Assembly: GCA_032161045.1 (NCBI GenBank) | Contig: JAVHTH010000017.1 | Strand: one strand, 5' to 3' | Length of the DNA stretch: 64,000 nt | DNA from: Fervidibacter sinensis | Lineage (GTDB): Bacteria; Armatimonadota; Fervidibacteria; Fervidibacterales; Fervidibacteraceae | Shown: positions 16,223 to 25,524 of the stretch, piece after piece | How the letters are laid out: each line of letters begins with the position of its first letter | Position numbering within the stretch: the stretch's first letter is position 1 | The notes under the pieces: generated by a model | Seen by the model: only the letters and a program-made list of their open reading frames with translations | Database searches by the model: none | Told to the model about the DNA's origin: nothing | Position numbers and translations under genes: made by a program

Positions 16223-18320
16223 TTCCCGACGCCTCACCAGCACCATTTTGACCTTCTGGCTTCTCCTTTTTTGCCAAGTCCCAATCGCGTTCCCACGCAG
16301 TCGCCAGCCAACGCAGCACAACTCTAACTCCCGCTGGTGCTCGGTTGCCAATTAATTTGCCAATCCAATCGTCACTGAAGTTGAGTTCGCTTGCCAAATT
16401 CTCGGGCTCAATTCGCTTCGCTTTAGCGAAGGCTATGACAATTGCCGCTGCGCCGATGTCGGGAACCTTCTCGCGAACTGACGCAATCTTTTCCTCATTA
16501 ACGCGCAAATGGTAGGCAGCAATCTTTCGAGTGACGGGAGCAGGTGTCTTCACTTCAAGAGCCGACAGCCTCGTTTGGTAGGCTGAGATTAAGGCTTTGT
16601 CAACTTGAGAACGCTTTTCGGTTGTGCGGGCAAGGAGTGAGCGCAAATCGGCATTCGCCCCTTGAAGGGAAGAACGAGCAAGTTGAAGTTTCGTTTCCGC
16701 AGTCCAAACGAAACTGCTGCTCTGTCGCTGCAACAGGCTTGACGCTTCGGCTAAAGAACTGATCGCTCTTGCCAGTTGCCGCTCTATGTCGCGAACCGTG
16801 TCGCTGTCTCGTTCAGCGGCGAGAGCAATTCGGAAAAGAATTCGGCTACAGGAGTCGGATGAATCAATGACGAAATCGGGCAATTTGTGCCCCTGCAAAA
16901 CCAGTTCTTTCCAATCCCGCAACGCAGTTTGCCATATTTCAGTAGCCCTTTGGGCATCTTCAAAGACGCTTTCCATTTCCCCTATCGCCACATGCATTGC
17001 AGCCAAAGTGCGAGCACATTCGTTCGCAATTTCATCGCGCATTCGCATAAGGTTGTCAAGTCGCATTGTATCGCGCCACGAGAAAGCATCTTCATTGCTT
17101 CTCTTATCCCGCCTTTCGGAGCGATTGAAGTTGATTGAGATCGGTCTGCTCTGAAGTGGCATGGAACGCATTTGAGCCCACAAGTTCTTCGCTTGAGTCA
17201 CAGCACCATTGGTTGCCGCAATCGTCGTTTTCCACTGCTTCGTCCACCACTGCTGAACTTGCTCCCATTCCGACAAAGCGGCATCAAGTCGCTTTAAAGC
17301 GACAAATTGCTCTCGTTCATCAAAAAGTTGGCGAGAGGTTTGAACAGGTGATGGCGCTTGTAGCCGTCCCAATCCCCGTTTTGCCTCTTCATTTTGCGGC
17401 TCAATTTCCAGCACCCGTTCATACCATCTCTTCGCTTCGCCAAACTCTTGCAGCGCTTCCTTCGCTTGAGCCAGACCGAGCAACGCAGGAACATAACGGG
17501 GTTGCAATTCTATTGCCGATTCAAAATGGCGGGCAGCGTAACGATACAAACCGCGTTGAGCGTAGCCTGCCCCGATTAGGGAATGAGCAGCAAAGGCAGG
17601 TAAATCAGGGTAGATGCGCCCCAAATCAGAGTTAGCCCGCTTAGCCCGTTCCAAACGCTCCGTTGATGCTGGGTGAGTGGACAGATAGATAAGCCAGCGG
17701 GCAGGTTTGCCCTCACGCTTGACAAATTTTTCAAAAAGTTCAACCGACCCTTTAGGGTCGTAACCAGCCAACAAGGCGAGACGAAGGGCATAGTTATCTG
17801 CGTCTCGTTCATGCTGACGGCTGTAGCCGAGTTCGTAAAGCGTGACAGCAAATCCAGCCAGATTTTGGACGAGTGCGCTTTGCTTGTTCAAGTTCAGTAA
17901 GTCAGCAAGCAAACTGATTCCCAACGATAGACGAAACTGCTTAAGGGAGTGACGACCTGCGACATGTCCAACTTCGTGAGCCAAAACCGCTGCCAATTCG
18001 TCTTCCGTGTCGCTTGTCTCAAGCATCCCGCGAAAGACATAAATCCGCCCGTTGGGCAAAGCGACGGCGTTGACTTCTCCCAAGTTGAGGACTTTGAACT
18101 TAACAGGCATGTCTTTTCGCGGTGAAACTTCGGCAACCCGTTTTCCGACAGATTCTGTCAATTCCGTCAGCAGCGGGTCATCTGAGCGCTCAAATCCTAA
18201 CTCCCAGAAAGTTTGAGCAATTACCCCAAGCAATTTCTCAATTTCTCGGTCAAGGTCACATCCTGTTAGCGACAAAATCAAGGGCAGTAACAAAGTGACG
18301 CCTAATCGGCGCAAGCGCAT
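16209..18320 (-). CDS. M48-family zinc metalloprotease lipoprotein with TPR repeats
   Basis: A 703-residue probable lipoprotein: a signal peptide ends in the lipobox LTGC (C21). The protease domain has H115-E-V-G-H119, the M48 zinc motif, and a third ligand in RQHERDADNYA (E171). Residues about 235-320 hold TPR units (RYAARHFESAIELQPRY and EAKRWYERVLEIEPQN). The long C-terminal half (about 330-700) is helical, coiled-coil-like and unrecognised. BepA/YfgC-type M48 proteases with TPRs control outer-membrane protein quality, so an envelope role is likely. The extra C-terminal region makes it longer than typical BepA (about 490). Confidence 0.88.
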   Translation of the reverse strand: MRLRRLGVTLLLPLILSLTGCDLDREIEKLLGVIAQTFWELGFERSDDPLLTELTESVGKRVAEVSPRKDMPVKFKVLNLGEVNAVALPNGRIYVFRGMLETSDTEDELAAVLAHEVGHVAGRHSLKQFRLSLGISLLADLLNLNKQSALVQNLAGFAVTLYELGYSRQHERDADNYALRLALLAGYDPKGSVELFEKFVKREGKPARWLIYLSTHPASTERLERAKRANSDLGRIYPDLPAFAAHSLIGAGYAQRGLYRYAARHFESAIELQPRYVPALLGLAQAKEALQEFGEAKRWYERVLEIEPQNEEAKRGLGRLQAPSPVQTSRQLFDEREQFVALKRLDAALSEWEQVQQWWTKQWKTTIAATNGAVTQAKNLWAQMRSMPLQSRPISINFNRSERRDKRSNEDAFSWRDTMRLDNLMRMRDEIANECARTLAAMHVAIGEMESVFEDAQRATEIWQTALRDWKELVLQGHKLPDFVIDSSDSCSRILFRIALAAERDSDTVRDIERQLARAISSLAEASSLLQRQSSSFVWTAETKLQLARSSLQGANADLRSLLARTTEKRSQVDKALISAYQTRLSALEVKTPAPVTRKIAAYHLRVNEEKIASVREKVPDIGAAAIVIAFAKAKRIEPENLASELNFSDDWIGKLIGNRAPAGVRVVLRWLATAWERDWDLAKKEKPEGQNGAGEASGNDKQ

Positions 18321-18360
18321 TTTTTCTCACCGCCCTTTTTGGACATAGCAGACGACAAGG

Positions 18361-19194
18361 CTAAGAGCGACCGTCTTTGTCAAGTCCCCTCAACCACGCC
18401 TGAACCGTCGTCGTAAAGTGCGGGAACACAACCTCTGGCTCTTCCAAATCTGGATGCCATCGCTTTTCCCACTCAAGGGTCAAAAACCCCTGATAGCCAA
18501 TTTGGCGCAAAGCCTTGATGGCGTCAATTAGCGGGATTTCACCTTGACCAACAGGAACATAGCGGATTTTTCCGTCTTTGAGCACTGAATCTTTCAGGTG
18601 GGTTGCGACGATTCGCTTGCCCAGATACTTGACAGATTGTTCGGGAGTTTCCCCTGCGCGAACGGAGTGGTGAACATCCCAAACGCAACCAGCGTTTTCG
18701 GCTGGGACATTAGCCAAGATCCCAGCGACATCAGCAGCCTTGACAAGTGCATCGTGAGTTTCCAAAGCCATCGTCACCCGCAAGGGTTTGGCAAATTCAG
18801 AAAGCATTTGCAATCGCTCGGCGACTAACTTGAAGTAGGTCTCTTTGTCCATCCCTTCGGGGATGTTGCCTCCAAAGACGCGCACGACAGGGCAGTGAAG
18901 TGCCGCAGCGAGTTCGGCATAGGCTTTAGCCTCGTCAAGTTGCTTCTGCCACTCGTTTTCGCGAACGCCGAGCCTCGCCGAAGCGCCGAGGGCGACAATC
19001 TGCAAGCCAGCGTCGTGAAAGCGACGCCGCGTCGCTTCACGATTTTCCGGGGTTAGTGCAGGGTGCTTGGGCAAAAACATCTCATCTTGCAAACCTCTCA
19101 ACTCCACGCCCTGATAGCCCCACGCCACGGCGTTTTTGATGATTTCGTCCAATGACCACTTTGGACAGCCAAGAGTAGAAAACGCCAGTCTCAT
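18361..19194 (-). CDS. Sugar phosphate isomerase/epimerase-like TIM barrel
   Basis: A 277-residue AP-endonuclease-2/xylose-isomerase-like TIM barrel. Likely metal ligands sit in TMALETHD, GCVWDVHHS, IVATHLKD and FLTLEWEK, each at the end of a strand as the family requires. N-terminal MRLAFSTLGCPKWSLDEII and GVELRG are typical of the hydroxypyruvate-isomerase/inosose-dehydratase group. It probably isomerises or epimerises a sugar or inositol derivative in the cytoplasm; the substrate cannot be read from sequence. No signal peptide. It lies 40 nt upstream of the M48 gene on the same strand. Confidence 0.85.
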   Translation of the reverse strand: MRLAFSTLGCPKWSLDEIIKNAVAWGYQGVELRGLQDEMFLPKHPALTPENREATRRRFHDAGLQIVALGASARLGVRENEWQKQLDEAKAYAELAAALHCPVVRVFGGNIPEGMDKETYFKLVAERLQMLSEFAKPLRVTMALETHDALVKAADVAGILANVPAENAGCVWDVHHSVRAGETPEQSVKYLGKRIVATHLKDSVLKDGKIRYVPVGQGEIPLIDAIKALRQIGYQGFLTLEWEKRWHPDLEEPEVVFPHFTTTVQAWLRGLDKDGRS

Positions 19195-19580
19195 GGCTCA
19201 CCCCACCTCACTTGACAAATTTGAATTTGCCGTTTGATGCTTTTCGGTGTCCATTTTGCGTCCCTCTATATGTTGCCCCGAAATTTTCGCTAATGAAGCC
19301 GTTGAATCCCTGACAAGATTTGCCCTACAGAGAAATTCGCTGACTAAAGGTCGGCACTTAGGGAAAGCCTCACCAACTACGGGTTAAAGCCCGTAGCACG
19401 AATTCGCAAGTTGTTGATCATGGTTTGTCAACCCTTAACGCATTACTGCCCATGCCACCGGCTTTAGCCAACGGTTGACGACGAAAAAATGAGCGCTGAA
19501 ATCGTTTGGCGATGAGTCGCTTTCAAACCGTCATTTGCCCCTTGCACAAAGGGAGTTCGTGTAATTAACTGCTGTGTGTT
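19195..19580. other. Gene-free stretch between isomerase and porin genes
   Basis: No credible gene. The main content is one copy of a dispersed repeat (19371-19494). Short palindromes are present, such as CGGGTTAAAGCCCG at 19380-19393, and there is a fragment (about 19440-19470) with GGCTTTAGCC. No convincing terminator or promoter is visible for either flanking gene. Confidence 0.6.
19371..19494 (-). repeat. Dispersed intergenic repeat, copy A
   Basis: About 120 nt read on the minus strand aligns, at roughly three-quarters identity by eye, with 59281-59401 on the plus strand. Shared landmarks in order are TTTTTTCGTC, AACCG-TTGGCTAAA, GTGGCATGG, TTGACAAACCATG, TTTGCGAATTC-like and GGCTTTA. 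It is non-coding in both places. Confidence 0.75.
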
Positions 19581-20970
19581 TTACCATTGCCTCAACAGTT
19601 CCAAGTAGGCGTATGTGGCGTTCGTTTTTGGAAAGTTCGCCCTCACCGATTCTTTGCCCCAAGCCTTGAACAGGCGAAGGCTTATGTTTGTCAATTCGTC
19701 CGGTTGGTAGTTCAAGCCCAGTTCAAGGATATCCATAAGCCGCCTACCAAAACCCTTCAGACCGAAGTAGCCGAAACTTTCGTTGTTAAAGGCACCGCCG
19801 CCAGAATACCAAAAGTCAGATTTGCGTGAAAGCCAAAGACGGTGGAAGCCAAGTTTCAAGTTCAATCTATCGCTTGGACGAACCATCAAATGGGCAAATA
19901 GTTCGCGAGTGTTCATCATGTTGTAAACGGGCAGAGACGAATGAACCGTTGGGGAAGGAAGAGGCTGAAAGAAGGTTTTGTGGTATCTGTCGTGCGGGTT
20001 TCCGTCACCAGTGCTTAGGGAGGCGCCAAACCTCAACCAAACTTGACAAGGCTTTCCCCACTTTCGTCCCATTTCGCTTGCGACTGCAAGTGCCCTGTGC
20101 TTCAACTGTCCCCAATCTCCAAACTGAATTGCAGCCCAGCCCAAAAAGTCAATCTCTCCATCATTGTCAGGCACAGCCCTGAGAAGGTGAGTGCCGAGGG
20201 TAAGGATTGAGATAGGTTTGGTGTCATCTCGGCGAACATTAATTGGGCGATTGTCCAATTTGATGACCTTTGGTGGCTTGCGAGCATCCCGAAAATAGAG
20301 GGCGAATATGCGGAAATCGGTCTTTGGGTCAGGACTGTGCACCCAAGAGGCGTAACCGACGGTCACCTCGGTCAATTGGTCGTTGCTCCTGAGATCAAAA
20401 ACACCTTTTGTCGGTCGGAATAAGGCTAAGGTGAAAAAGTCTTTATGACGCTCAAGGGAAAACACGAACCCATCAAAACTGCGACCAATGTGAAAATCAA
20501 AAGTTCCCAACAGCCTGCCTTGAACTCGGTTAAATCTAAGCCACCTCACCGTTGGGTTGCTGGGCTCTCGCTCCGCACCTTCGGCGAATTCAAATCGTCC
20601 CAACTTCAAAAGCGAATTCCCGCCTTTGTTGCGAAATTGCCAAAACAGTTGCTTGACAAACAAACTACCATCGCGACGCCCGTTTGTTTCCCAATAAGCA
20701 GCACCGTGAGTGGGGATAATTGCTTTCTGAGGCACACTGATTAGGGTAACTTGAGCAAGTTCTAATTTGCCTTCGCTCCACTCTCTCCGTTCGCTCACCC
20801 CTAACCTAAGGAACGACGACCAAAAGGTGTATCGGTTATCCGCACTTGGGACTTCAAAAAAAATCCCACCTTTCAACCCTGAAACGGCTTGTGACCTCAA
20901 GTTTCAACCCCTGCCCCCAGCAGTTGAAGGAAAACACTCCACAAAGCACCAACGCCGTTGCCACCCTCAC
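19581..20970 (-). pseudogene. Alginate-export-like outer-membrane porin, frameshifted at a T8 run
   Basis: The body (about 430 residues) resembles the alginate-export/porin fold: an early LGRFEFAEGAER, VRWLRFNRVQGRLLGTFDF, and a C-terminal part with ELFAHLMVRPSDRLNLKLG, FHRLWLSRKSDFWYSGGG and a terminal strand ending in LLRQW. The body has no proper start. A GTG at 20970, with an excellent GGAGGAG SD (20977-20983, 6 nt away), opens a signal peptide in another frame that hits TGA right after a run of eight T on the coding strand (plus-strand A8 at 20856-20863). Removing one T joins the frames into a 462-residue exported barrel. This could be a pseudogene, a phase-variable or slippage-expressed gene, or a homopolymer sequencing error. 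Confidence 0.75.
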
Positions 20971-21121
20971 AGCAATCTCCTCCCTTTATTGACGAAATTA
21001 AAAACGCCCTTTCAATTTTAGTGGCGGAGAGAGGACAAGGTGAGAGTCCAAAACGGGGTGAGTTTTTCTGGGGAAAGCAAGCAGAGGGCAAACCGCCAAA
21101 GTTCTGGTTTGAGACTCAGAC

Positions 21122-22468
21122 TTAAAATTTACCGACCAGTTCCCCTTCAAAGCCCCACAGGTAAGCCTTAGTCGTGCGGATGTGGACAAATTTCCCTCGC
21201 AACTCAGGCGGACCTTCAAACACGACGGTTTTATTAGTTCGGGTTCGTCCTGAAAGTTTGTTTGGGTTCTTTTCGCTCGGTCCTTCAACGAGCACTTCAA
21301 CAACTTGCCCAACCTCTCGCTCGTTCTTTCGCTGTTGAATTTCGTTTTGCAAAGCAATCAATTCACGAAGTCGCCGTTTCTTGACAGGCTCTGGAATTTG
21401 GTCGGGAAAAGTCGCCGCGAGAGTGTTAGGTCGTGGTGAGAAAGCGAACATGAAGGCTTGGTCAAATTGAACTTGCTCCATCAACTTGAGCGTGTTTCGG
21501 AACTGTTCTTCGGTCTCACCGGGAAACCCAACGATTACATCTGTGGCAATGGCTATGTTGGGTATCCTCGTCCGCAATTTCTCAACGATGCTCAAATATC
21601 GCTCCACAGTGTAGCCACGCCACATCCGCCTCAGAACTTCGTTGTCGCCACTTTGGACGGGCAAGTGAATGTGCTCACAAACGCTCTCAAGGTTTGCCAT
21701 CGCTTCAATCAAACGGTCGGTCATGTGGTTGGGATGGTTGGTTGTGAAGCGCACACGAACTTTTGCGGGTGCAGCAATTTCGTCAATCCATTCAAGCAAC
21801 CATGCCAAGTCTATCTTTCCGTCCTCCGTCCCTCGTCCCTCGTCCCTCCTCAAGTCGTGCCCATAGGCGTTGACATTTTGACCAAGCAAGATGATTTCCT
21901 TGTAGCCCAAGTCAACCAATTGGCGCACTTGCTCCAGCACAACCTCTGGCGGGACGCTCTTTTCAGGACCTCTCGCAGTTGGGACGACGCAGAAAGTGCA
22001 TTTTTTGTTACAGCCGTGAATGACCGTGATGTAAGCAAAAATGTCGCTGTTACGAACGACCAAATCGGGCGGGACAGGGTCATCGTAAAGGTCAAGGTAT
22101 TCAGCGAACCTTCGCTGCTCTCGGACGATGCGAATTAAGTCGGGCAATCGGTGAACACTCCTCGGTCCAAGCAATAGGTCAACATAAGGTGCACGCGCCT
22201 TGATGATGTCACCCTCCCGCTGTGCCATGCACCCAGTCACGCCGAGAATTAAATTCGGCTTTCGCTGCTTGAGTTTCGCGAATTCGCCCAAGTATGCAAA
22301 CACTTTCTCGTCTGGTTTTTGTCGGACGGTGCAAGTGTTGATGAGGATGATGTCCGCTTCTTCAGGGCTTTTGGCTTTCTCGTAGCCCATTTTTGTCAAT
22401 AGCCCTGCCATCACTTCGCTGTCAAGCACATTCATCTGGCAGCCGAAAGTCTCAATCCAGTATCTCAT
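21122..22468 (-). CDS. miaB: tRNA-2-methylthio-N6-dimethylallyladenosine synthase MiaB
   Basis: A 448-residue radical-SAM methylthiotransferase modifying A37 of tRNAs. The N-terminal cluster cysteines are C10, C46 and C80; the radical-SAM motif is C153-x3-C157-x2-C160 (GCNKKCTFC); TRAM-domain features appear at the C-terminus (VEVLVEGPSEKNPNKLSGRT). N-terminal ETFGCQMNVLDSE and the insert-free GLIAD-type region favour MiaB over MtaB or RimO. An unusual segment at residues about 207-218 (RRDEGRGTEDGK) is encoded by a heptanucleotide repeat (21819-21855) placed between QNVNAYG and the next helix. A TATAAT box lies at 22528-22523. Confidence 0.95.
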   Translation of the reverse strand: MRYWIETFGCQMNVLDSEVMAGLLTKMGYEKAKSPEEADIILINTCTVRQKPDEKVFAYLGEFAKLKQRKPNLILGVTGCMAQREGDIIKARAPYVDLLLGPRSVHRLPDLIRIVREQRRFAEYLDLYDDPVPPDLVVRNSDIFAYITVIHGCNKKCTFCVVPTARGPEKSVPPEVVLEQVRQLVDLGYKEIILLGQNVNAYGHDLRRDEGRGTEDGKIDLAWLLEWIDEIAAPAKVRVRFTTNHPNHMTDRLIEAMANLESVCEHIHLPVQSGDNEVLRRMWRGYTVERYLSIVEKLRTRIPNIAIATDVIVGFPGETEEQFRNTLKLMEQVQFDQAFMFAFSPRPNTLAATFPDQIPEPVKKRRLRELIALQNEIQQRKNEREVGQVVEVLVEGPSEKNPNKLSGRTRTNKTVVFEGPPELRGKFVHIRTTKAYLWGFEGELVGKF

Positions 22469-22652
22469 CTGGGAACACCCCTGCCGTTTGGAGCGAGAGC
22501 GAATTCATTTCTGTCGCTCTGAATTATAACTCACCCGGTGCATGACCGAAATTTCAAATTTGCGGCTGAGCGGTTGATTTCAGTGCACTTGCTGCGAATT
22601 TGTGTCATCATCATTGTTTGAACGCCGCTACTATGAAACGGGTGATGAAGCC

Positions 22653-22940
22653 ATGGCAGTGTTCGTCGGTTTAAGCACCGTAGACTTGACCATCCCTGAC
22701 AGCCATTCTTTGAAGGAAAAAAGGCAGGTCATCAGAAGCATCCTTGACAGGATTCGCAGCCGCTTTAATGTCTCGGCTTGCGAAGCCGACCATTTAGATA
22801 ACTGGCAGCACGCAACTCTCGCTTTCGCTGTCGTTGCTAACGATAAAGAGTTCGTGCACGAGTGCCTAATGCACATTGCCGAATTGATAGAGGCGGATGG
22901 GCGCGTGATTGTAGAAGATGTCAGCGTTGAGGTGTGGTGA
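22653..22940 (+). CDS. ylxP: YlxP/DUF503 family protein
   Basis: A 95-residue DUF503 protein with the family signature HSLKEKRQVIRSILDRIRSRFNVSACE and the preceding VDLTIPDS. In many bacteria ylxP lies between infB and rbfA; here it directly precedes rbfA, which supports the call. The biochemical role is not firmly established (an RNA-binding or ribosome-linked role is suggested by context). The start is ATG 22653 with GGGTGA 8-12 nt upstream. It heads a plus-strand unit divergent from miaB. Confidence 0.88.
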   Translation: MAVFVGLSTVDLTIPDSHSLKEKRQVIRSILDRIRSRFNVSACEADHLDNWQHATLAFAVVANDKEFVHECLMHIAELIEADGRVIVEDVSVEVW

Positions 22941-23038
22941 TCGTTGTCCCCTCAACGAAAGTCAAAGCGCGCTGTCCGTCTCAAAGCAGTGCAGTCTTTT
23001 AAAGGCACTTTGTCAATGCAGGAAGGAAGGTGCTCAAA

Positions 23039-23461
23039 ATGACGAGTTACCGTCGGATTGAGAGAGCCAACGAACTGTTGCGGGAAATCATCGGAGATTT
23101 CTTGGTGCACAGGTTGCGCGACCCTCGGTTGCAATTTGTGACGATCACCGAAGTTCAGTTATCGCCTGATTTCCAGCACGGCAAAGTCTTTTTCACCGTG
23201 CTTGGCGGAGAACAAAAGGAACAAGAAGCATTGGCTGCGCTGGAAAGCGCAGAACCACTCATCCGCGAGGAAATCAACCGCAATGTCCATTGGCGTTTTA
23301 TCCCTCGCTTGACCTTCATTGTTGACAAGCGCATAGAGAAAGCGATGAGCGTTTTGGCGCTCTTGGACCAAATCGCTCAAAGCCAGTCCACATCAGAAGG
23401 CGCTGCAGAAAAGGTTGATAAGCCGAGCAAGAAGAAAACTCGCCGCTCTTCAAAATCCTGA
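23039..23461 (+). CDS. rbfA: Ribosome-binding factor A
   Basis: A 140-residue KH-fold factor that helps mature the 30S subunit (16S rRNA 5' end). The RIERANELLREIIGDFLVHRLRDPRLQFVTITEVQLSPD region, with the LRDPR motif, and the later LIREEINRNVHWRFIPRLTF-like segment are diagnostic. A basic lysine/serine-rich tail (SKKKTRRSSKS) is typical. The start is ATG 23039 with GGAAGGTG at 23024-23031. It is followed within 25 nt by nrnA and then truB, the usual order. Confidence 0.94.
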   Translation: MTSYRRIERANELLREIIGDFLVHRLRDPRLQFVTITEVQLSPDFQHGKVFFTVLGGEQKEQEALAALESAEPLIREEINRNVHWRFIPRLTFIVDKRIEKAMSVLALLDQIAQSQSTSEGAAEKVDKPSKKKTRRSSKS

Positions 23462-23484
23462 CAGTGAAGGGAGTTGCCGGAAGC

Positions 23485-24450
23485 ATGAAGATACCGCAAA
23501 ACTTGGTTCAACGATTGATGGACTCCGACAAAATCGTTGTCGCATCTCATGTTGGTCCCGAAGGTGATGCTATAGGGAGCGCTTTGGCGTTGGCTATTGG
23601 GTTGGATAAGTTGGGCAAGAAGGCGGAGGTCGTATGCCACAGCGGTGTGCCCAAGCGATACAACTTTCTGCCGACAGCGGAAAAAATCAAGCAGTCACCT
23701 TCCTTCCAACCCAATTTGTTGGTCTTAGTGGATTGTGCCGATTTGGATCGCGCTGATATTCCAGACAACCTTCGCAAGAACGCTCCTTCGGTCATCGCAA
23801 TTGACCACCACCCTCAAAAGCCAAAGCGAGACGATAACGATTGGCTCTTTTGGATAGAACCGAAGGCTGCAGCCACAGGCGAGATGGTTGCGGTTTTGCT
23901 CAAAACATTGAAAGTGCCGATGACGCCGGAAATTGCAACTTGCTTGTATGCTGCCCTCATCTCCGACACAGGTGTCTTTCACTTTCGCAACACAACACCG
24001 AGAACTTTTCGGTTAGCAGCATCGTTGTTGAAATATGGGGTTGACCCTCAGGAGTTGGCTTATCGGGTAATGGAAGTTCGTTCTTTTGCAGCCACTCAAT
24101 TGCTGGCACGAACGCTGAGCAAAGCGAAATTTGAACCAGAATTTGGTTTGTGCTGGTCAGTCTTAACGCTGAAGGATTTCACACAAACAGGGACAACCGA
24201 CGAAGACACGGAAAACTTCATCAATTTCCTGCGAGCGGTTGACGGCACGAAAGTGGCAGTTTTGTTTCGGGAAATTGAGCCGAACTTTGTCAAAGTCAGC
24301 CTGAGGTCAAAGGACGGATTTGATGTCGCCGCCGTTGCCCGCCAGTTCGGCGGCGGTGGGCATCCTGCGGCGGCTGGGTGCAAATTGCAACAACCTTTGC
24401 GCTCCGCTGTGACAGCGGTTTTAAAAACGCTTCGTCACATGCTTTCATGA
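23485..24450 (+). CDS. nrnA: Bifunctional oligoribonuclease / PAP phosphatase NrnA
   Basis: A 321-residue DHH-DHHA1 phosphoesterase that degrades nano-RNA and may dephosphorylate 3'-phosphoadenosine-5'-phosphate. Motif I reads SHVGPEGDAIGS (residues 21-32; most relatives have HxxPDxD, so two positions differ: V-G-P-E-G-D), motif II VDCADLDR, motif III IDHHP (DHH 107-109), and the DHHA1 motif FGGGGHPAAAGC is close to the C-terminus. GTG 23464 is the alternative start; ATG 23485 is preferred since it begins the conserved N-terminus. An rbfA-nrnA-truB order is widespread and supports the call. Confidence 0.9.
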   Translation: MKIPQNLVQRLMDSDKIVVASHVGPEGDAIGSALALAIGLDKLGKKAEVVCHSGVPKRYNFLPTAEKIKQSPSFQPNLLVLVDCADLDRADIPDNLRKNAPSVIAIDHHPQKPKRDDNDWLFWIEPKAAATGEMVAVLLKTLKVPMTPEIATCLYAALISDTGVFHFRNTTPRTFRLAASLLKYGVDPQELAYRVMEVRSFAATQLLARTLSKAKFEPEFGLCWSVLTLKDFTQTGTTDEDTENFINFLRAVDGTKVAVLFREIEPNFVKVSLRSKDGFDVAAVARQFGGGGHPAAAGCKLQQPLRSAVTAVLKTLRHMLS

Positions 24451-24497
24451 CCAAACCTTGTTCGTGAACTCAAGCGATGGAAGGTGAGAAAAAGCCT

Positions 24498-25439
24498 ATG
24501 CGAACTGAGAGCAAAGAGCCAGAAGGTGTTTTGTTGCTCCTGAAACCTTCAGGGATGACAGCGCACGATGTTGTGGAGTTTGTGAGAAGGAGACTGAGGA
24601 TGAAGCGAGTTGGACATACAGGGACTTTGGACCCTCTGGCTTCAGGACTGATGATTCTTTGTTTGGGGAGGGCAACAAGGCTGGCAGAGTTCCTTTCTGG
24701 ACTTGACAAGGTTTATCGGTTTGAAATGGTGCTCGGTGTCACAACGAGAACTCAGGATGCTGAAGGCGAAATTTTAGAAGTTCGTTCAACCGAAGGGGTA
24801 ACGGCGAAGCGGGTAGAGGAAGTGCTTGGTCAGTTTATCGGCGAAATTGAGCAAGTGCCGCCAATGCTTTCTGCTATTCACTACCAAGGCAAACGGCTAT
24901 ACGAATTAGCCCGAAAGGGTATAGAAGTTGAGCGACCGCCACGCAAAGTTCAAATTCACCGCCTAACTTTGCTGGAGTGGTGGGACAAACCTGTCAAGCG
25001 CGCGTTGATTGAAGTCCATTGCTCACGGGGAACTTACATCCGCACTTTGGCGTCAGACATTGGCGAAGCATTGGGATGCGGTGCCTACCAACACTTTCTT
25101 GTGAGGACTCAAATTGGTCCGTTCAAAAGTGAGCAAGCGTTGACTTTGGAGGAATTCGCCGAAGCCGTCTTGCATGGAGAATGGGAGCGATACATACTTT
25201 CATTAGACCAATCTCTGCCGATGTTGCCCACTTTGGTGCTGACGAAATTGGAAGCCCAAAGGGTTTTGAATGGGATGGAGAGCGTCGTTGGGACGATTTG
25301 GGGTTACCCGAATTTGAAGGAGAACGAGTTAGTTCGCCTTTACGACCAAGACCAGCGTTTCTTGGGCGTAGGAATTGTTCGGCGTCAAGGGAATTTGTGG
25401 ATTTGCCAACCACACAAAATCTTTCCACCAACATCGTGA
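24498..25439 (+). CDS. truB: tRNA pseudouridine(55) synthase TruB
   Basis: A 313-residue enzyme making pseudouridine 55 in the T loop of tRNAs. The catalytic motif is VGHTGTLDPLASG with nucleophile D45; KVYRFEMVLGVTTRTQDAEG and VPPMLSAIHYQGKRLYELARKG are further TruB signatures, and GTYIRTLASDIGEALG contains the conserved RTL. The last 60 residues resemble a PUA-like tail. The start is ATG 24498 with GGAAGGTGAG at 24479-24488; ATG 24477 would place the start within that SD. It ends the ylxP-rbfA-nrnA-truB unit. Confidence 0.95.
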   Translation: MRTESKEPEGVLLLLKPSGMTAHDVVEFVRRRLRMKRVGHTGTLDPLASGLMILCLGRATRLAEFLSGLDKVYRFEMVLGVTTRTQDAEGEILEVRSTEGVTAKRVEEVLGQFIGEIEQVPPMLSAIHYQGKRLYELARKGIEVERPPRKVQIHRLTLLEWWDKPVKRALIEVHCSRGTYIRTLASDIGEALGCGAYQHFLVRTQIGPFKSEQALTLEEFAEAVLHGEWERYILSLDQSLPMLPTLVLTKLEAQRVLNGMESVVGTIWGYPNLKENELVRLYDQDQRFLGVGIVRRQGNLWICQPHKIFPPTS

Positions 25440-25524
25440 TGAACTGATGTTAGGTGCGGCATAATAGACAAAGGTTCGCAAAAACTTGCACGCTGAACGC
25501 TTTCATCGTCGGAGGGATTTTACG

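Noticed and set aside
18598..18828. Several 60-80 codon frames opposite the TIM-barrel isomerase and other long genes
   Set aside because: They are antisense shadows of well supported coding genes, without SD sites or domains.
20971..21121. Possible riboswitch between porin and miaB
   Set aside because: The 150-nt stretch has several purine-rich segments but no recognisable consensus of B12, TPP, FMN, SAM or c-di-GMP elements.
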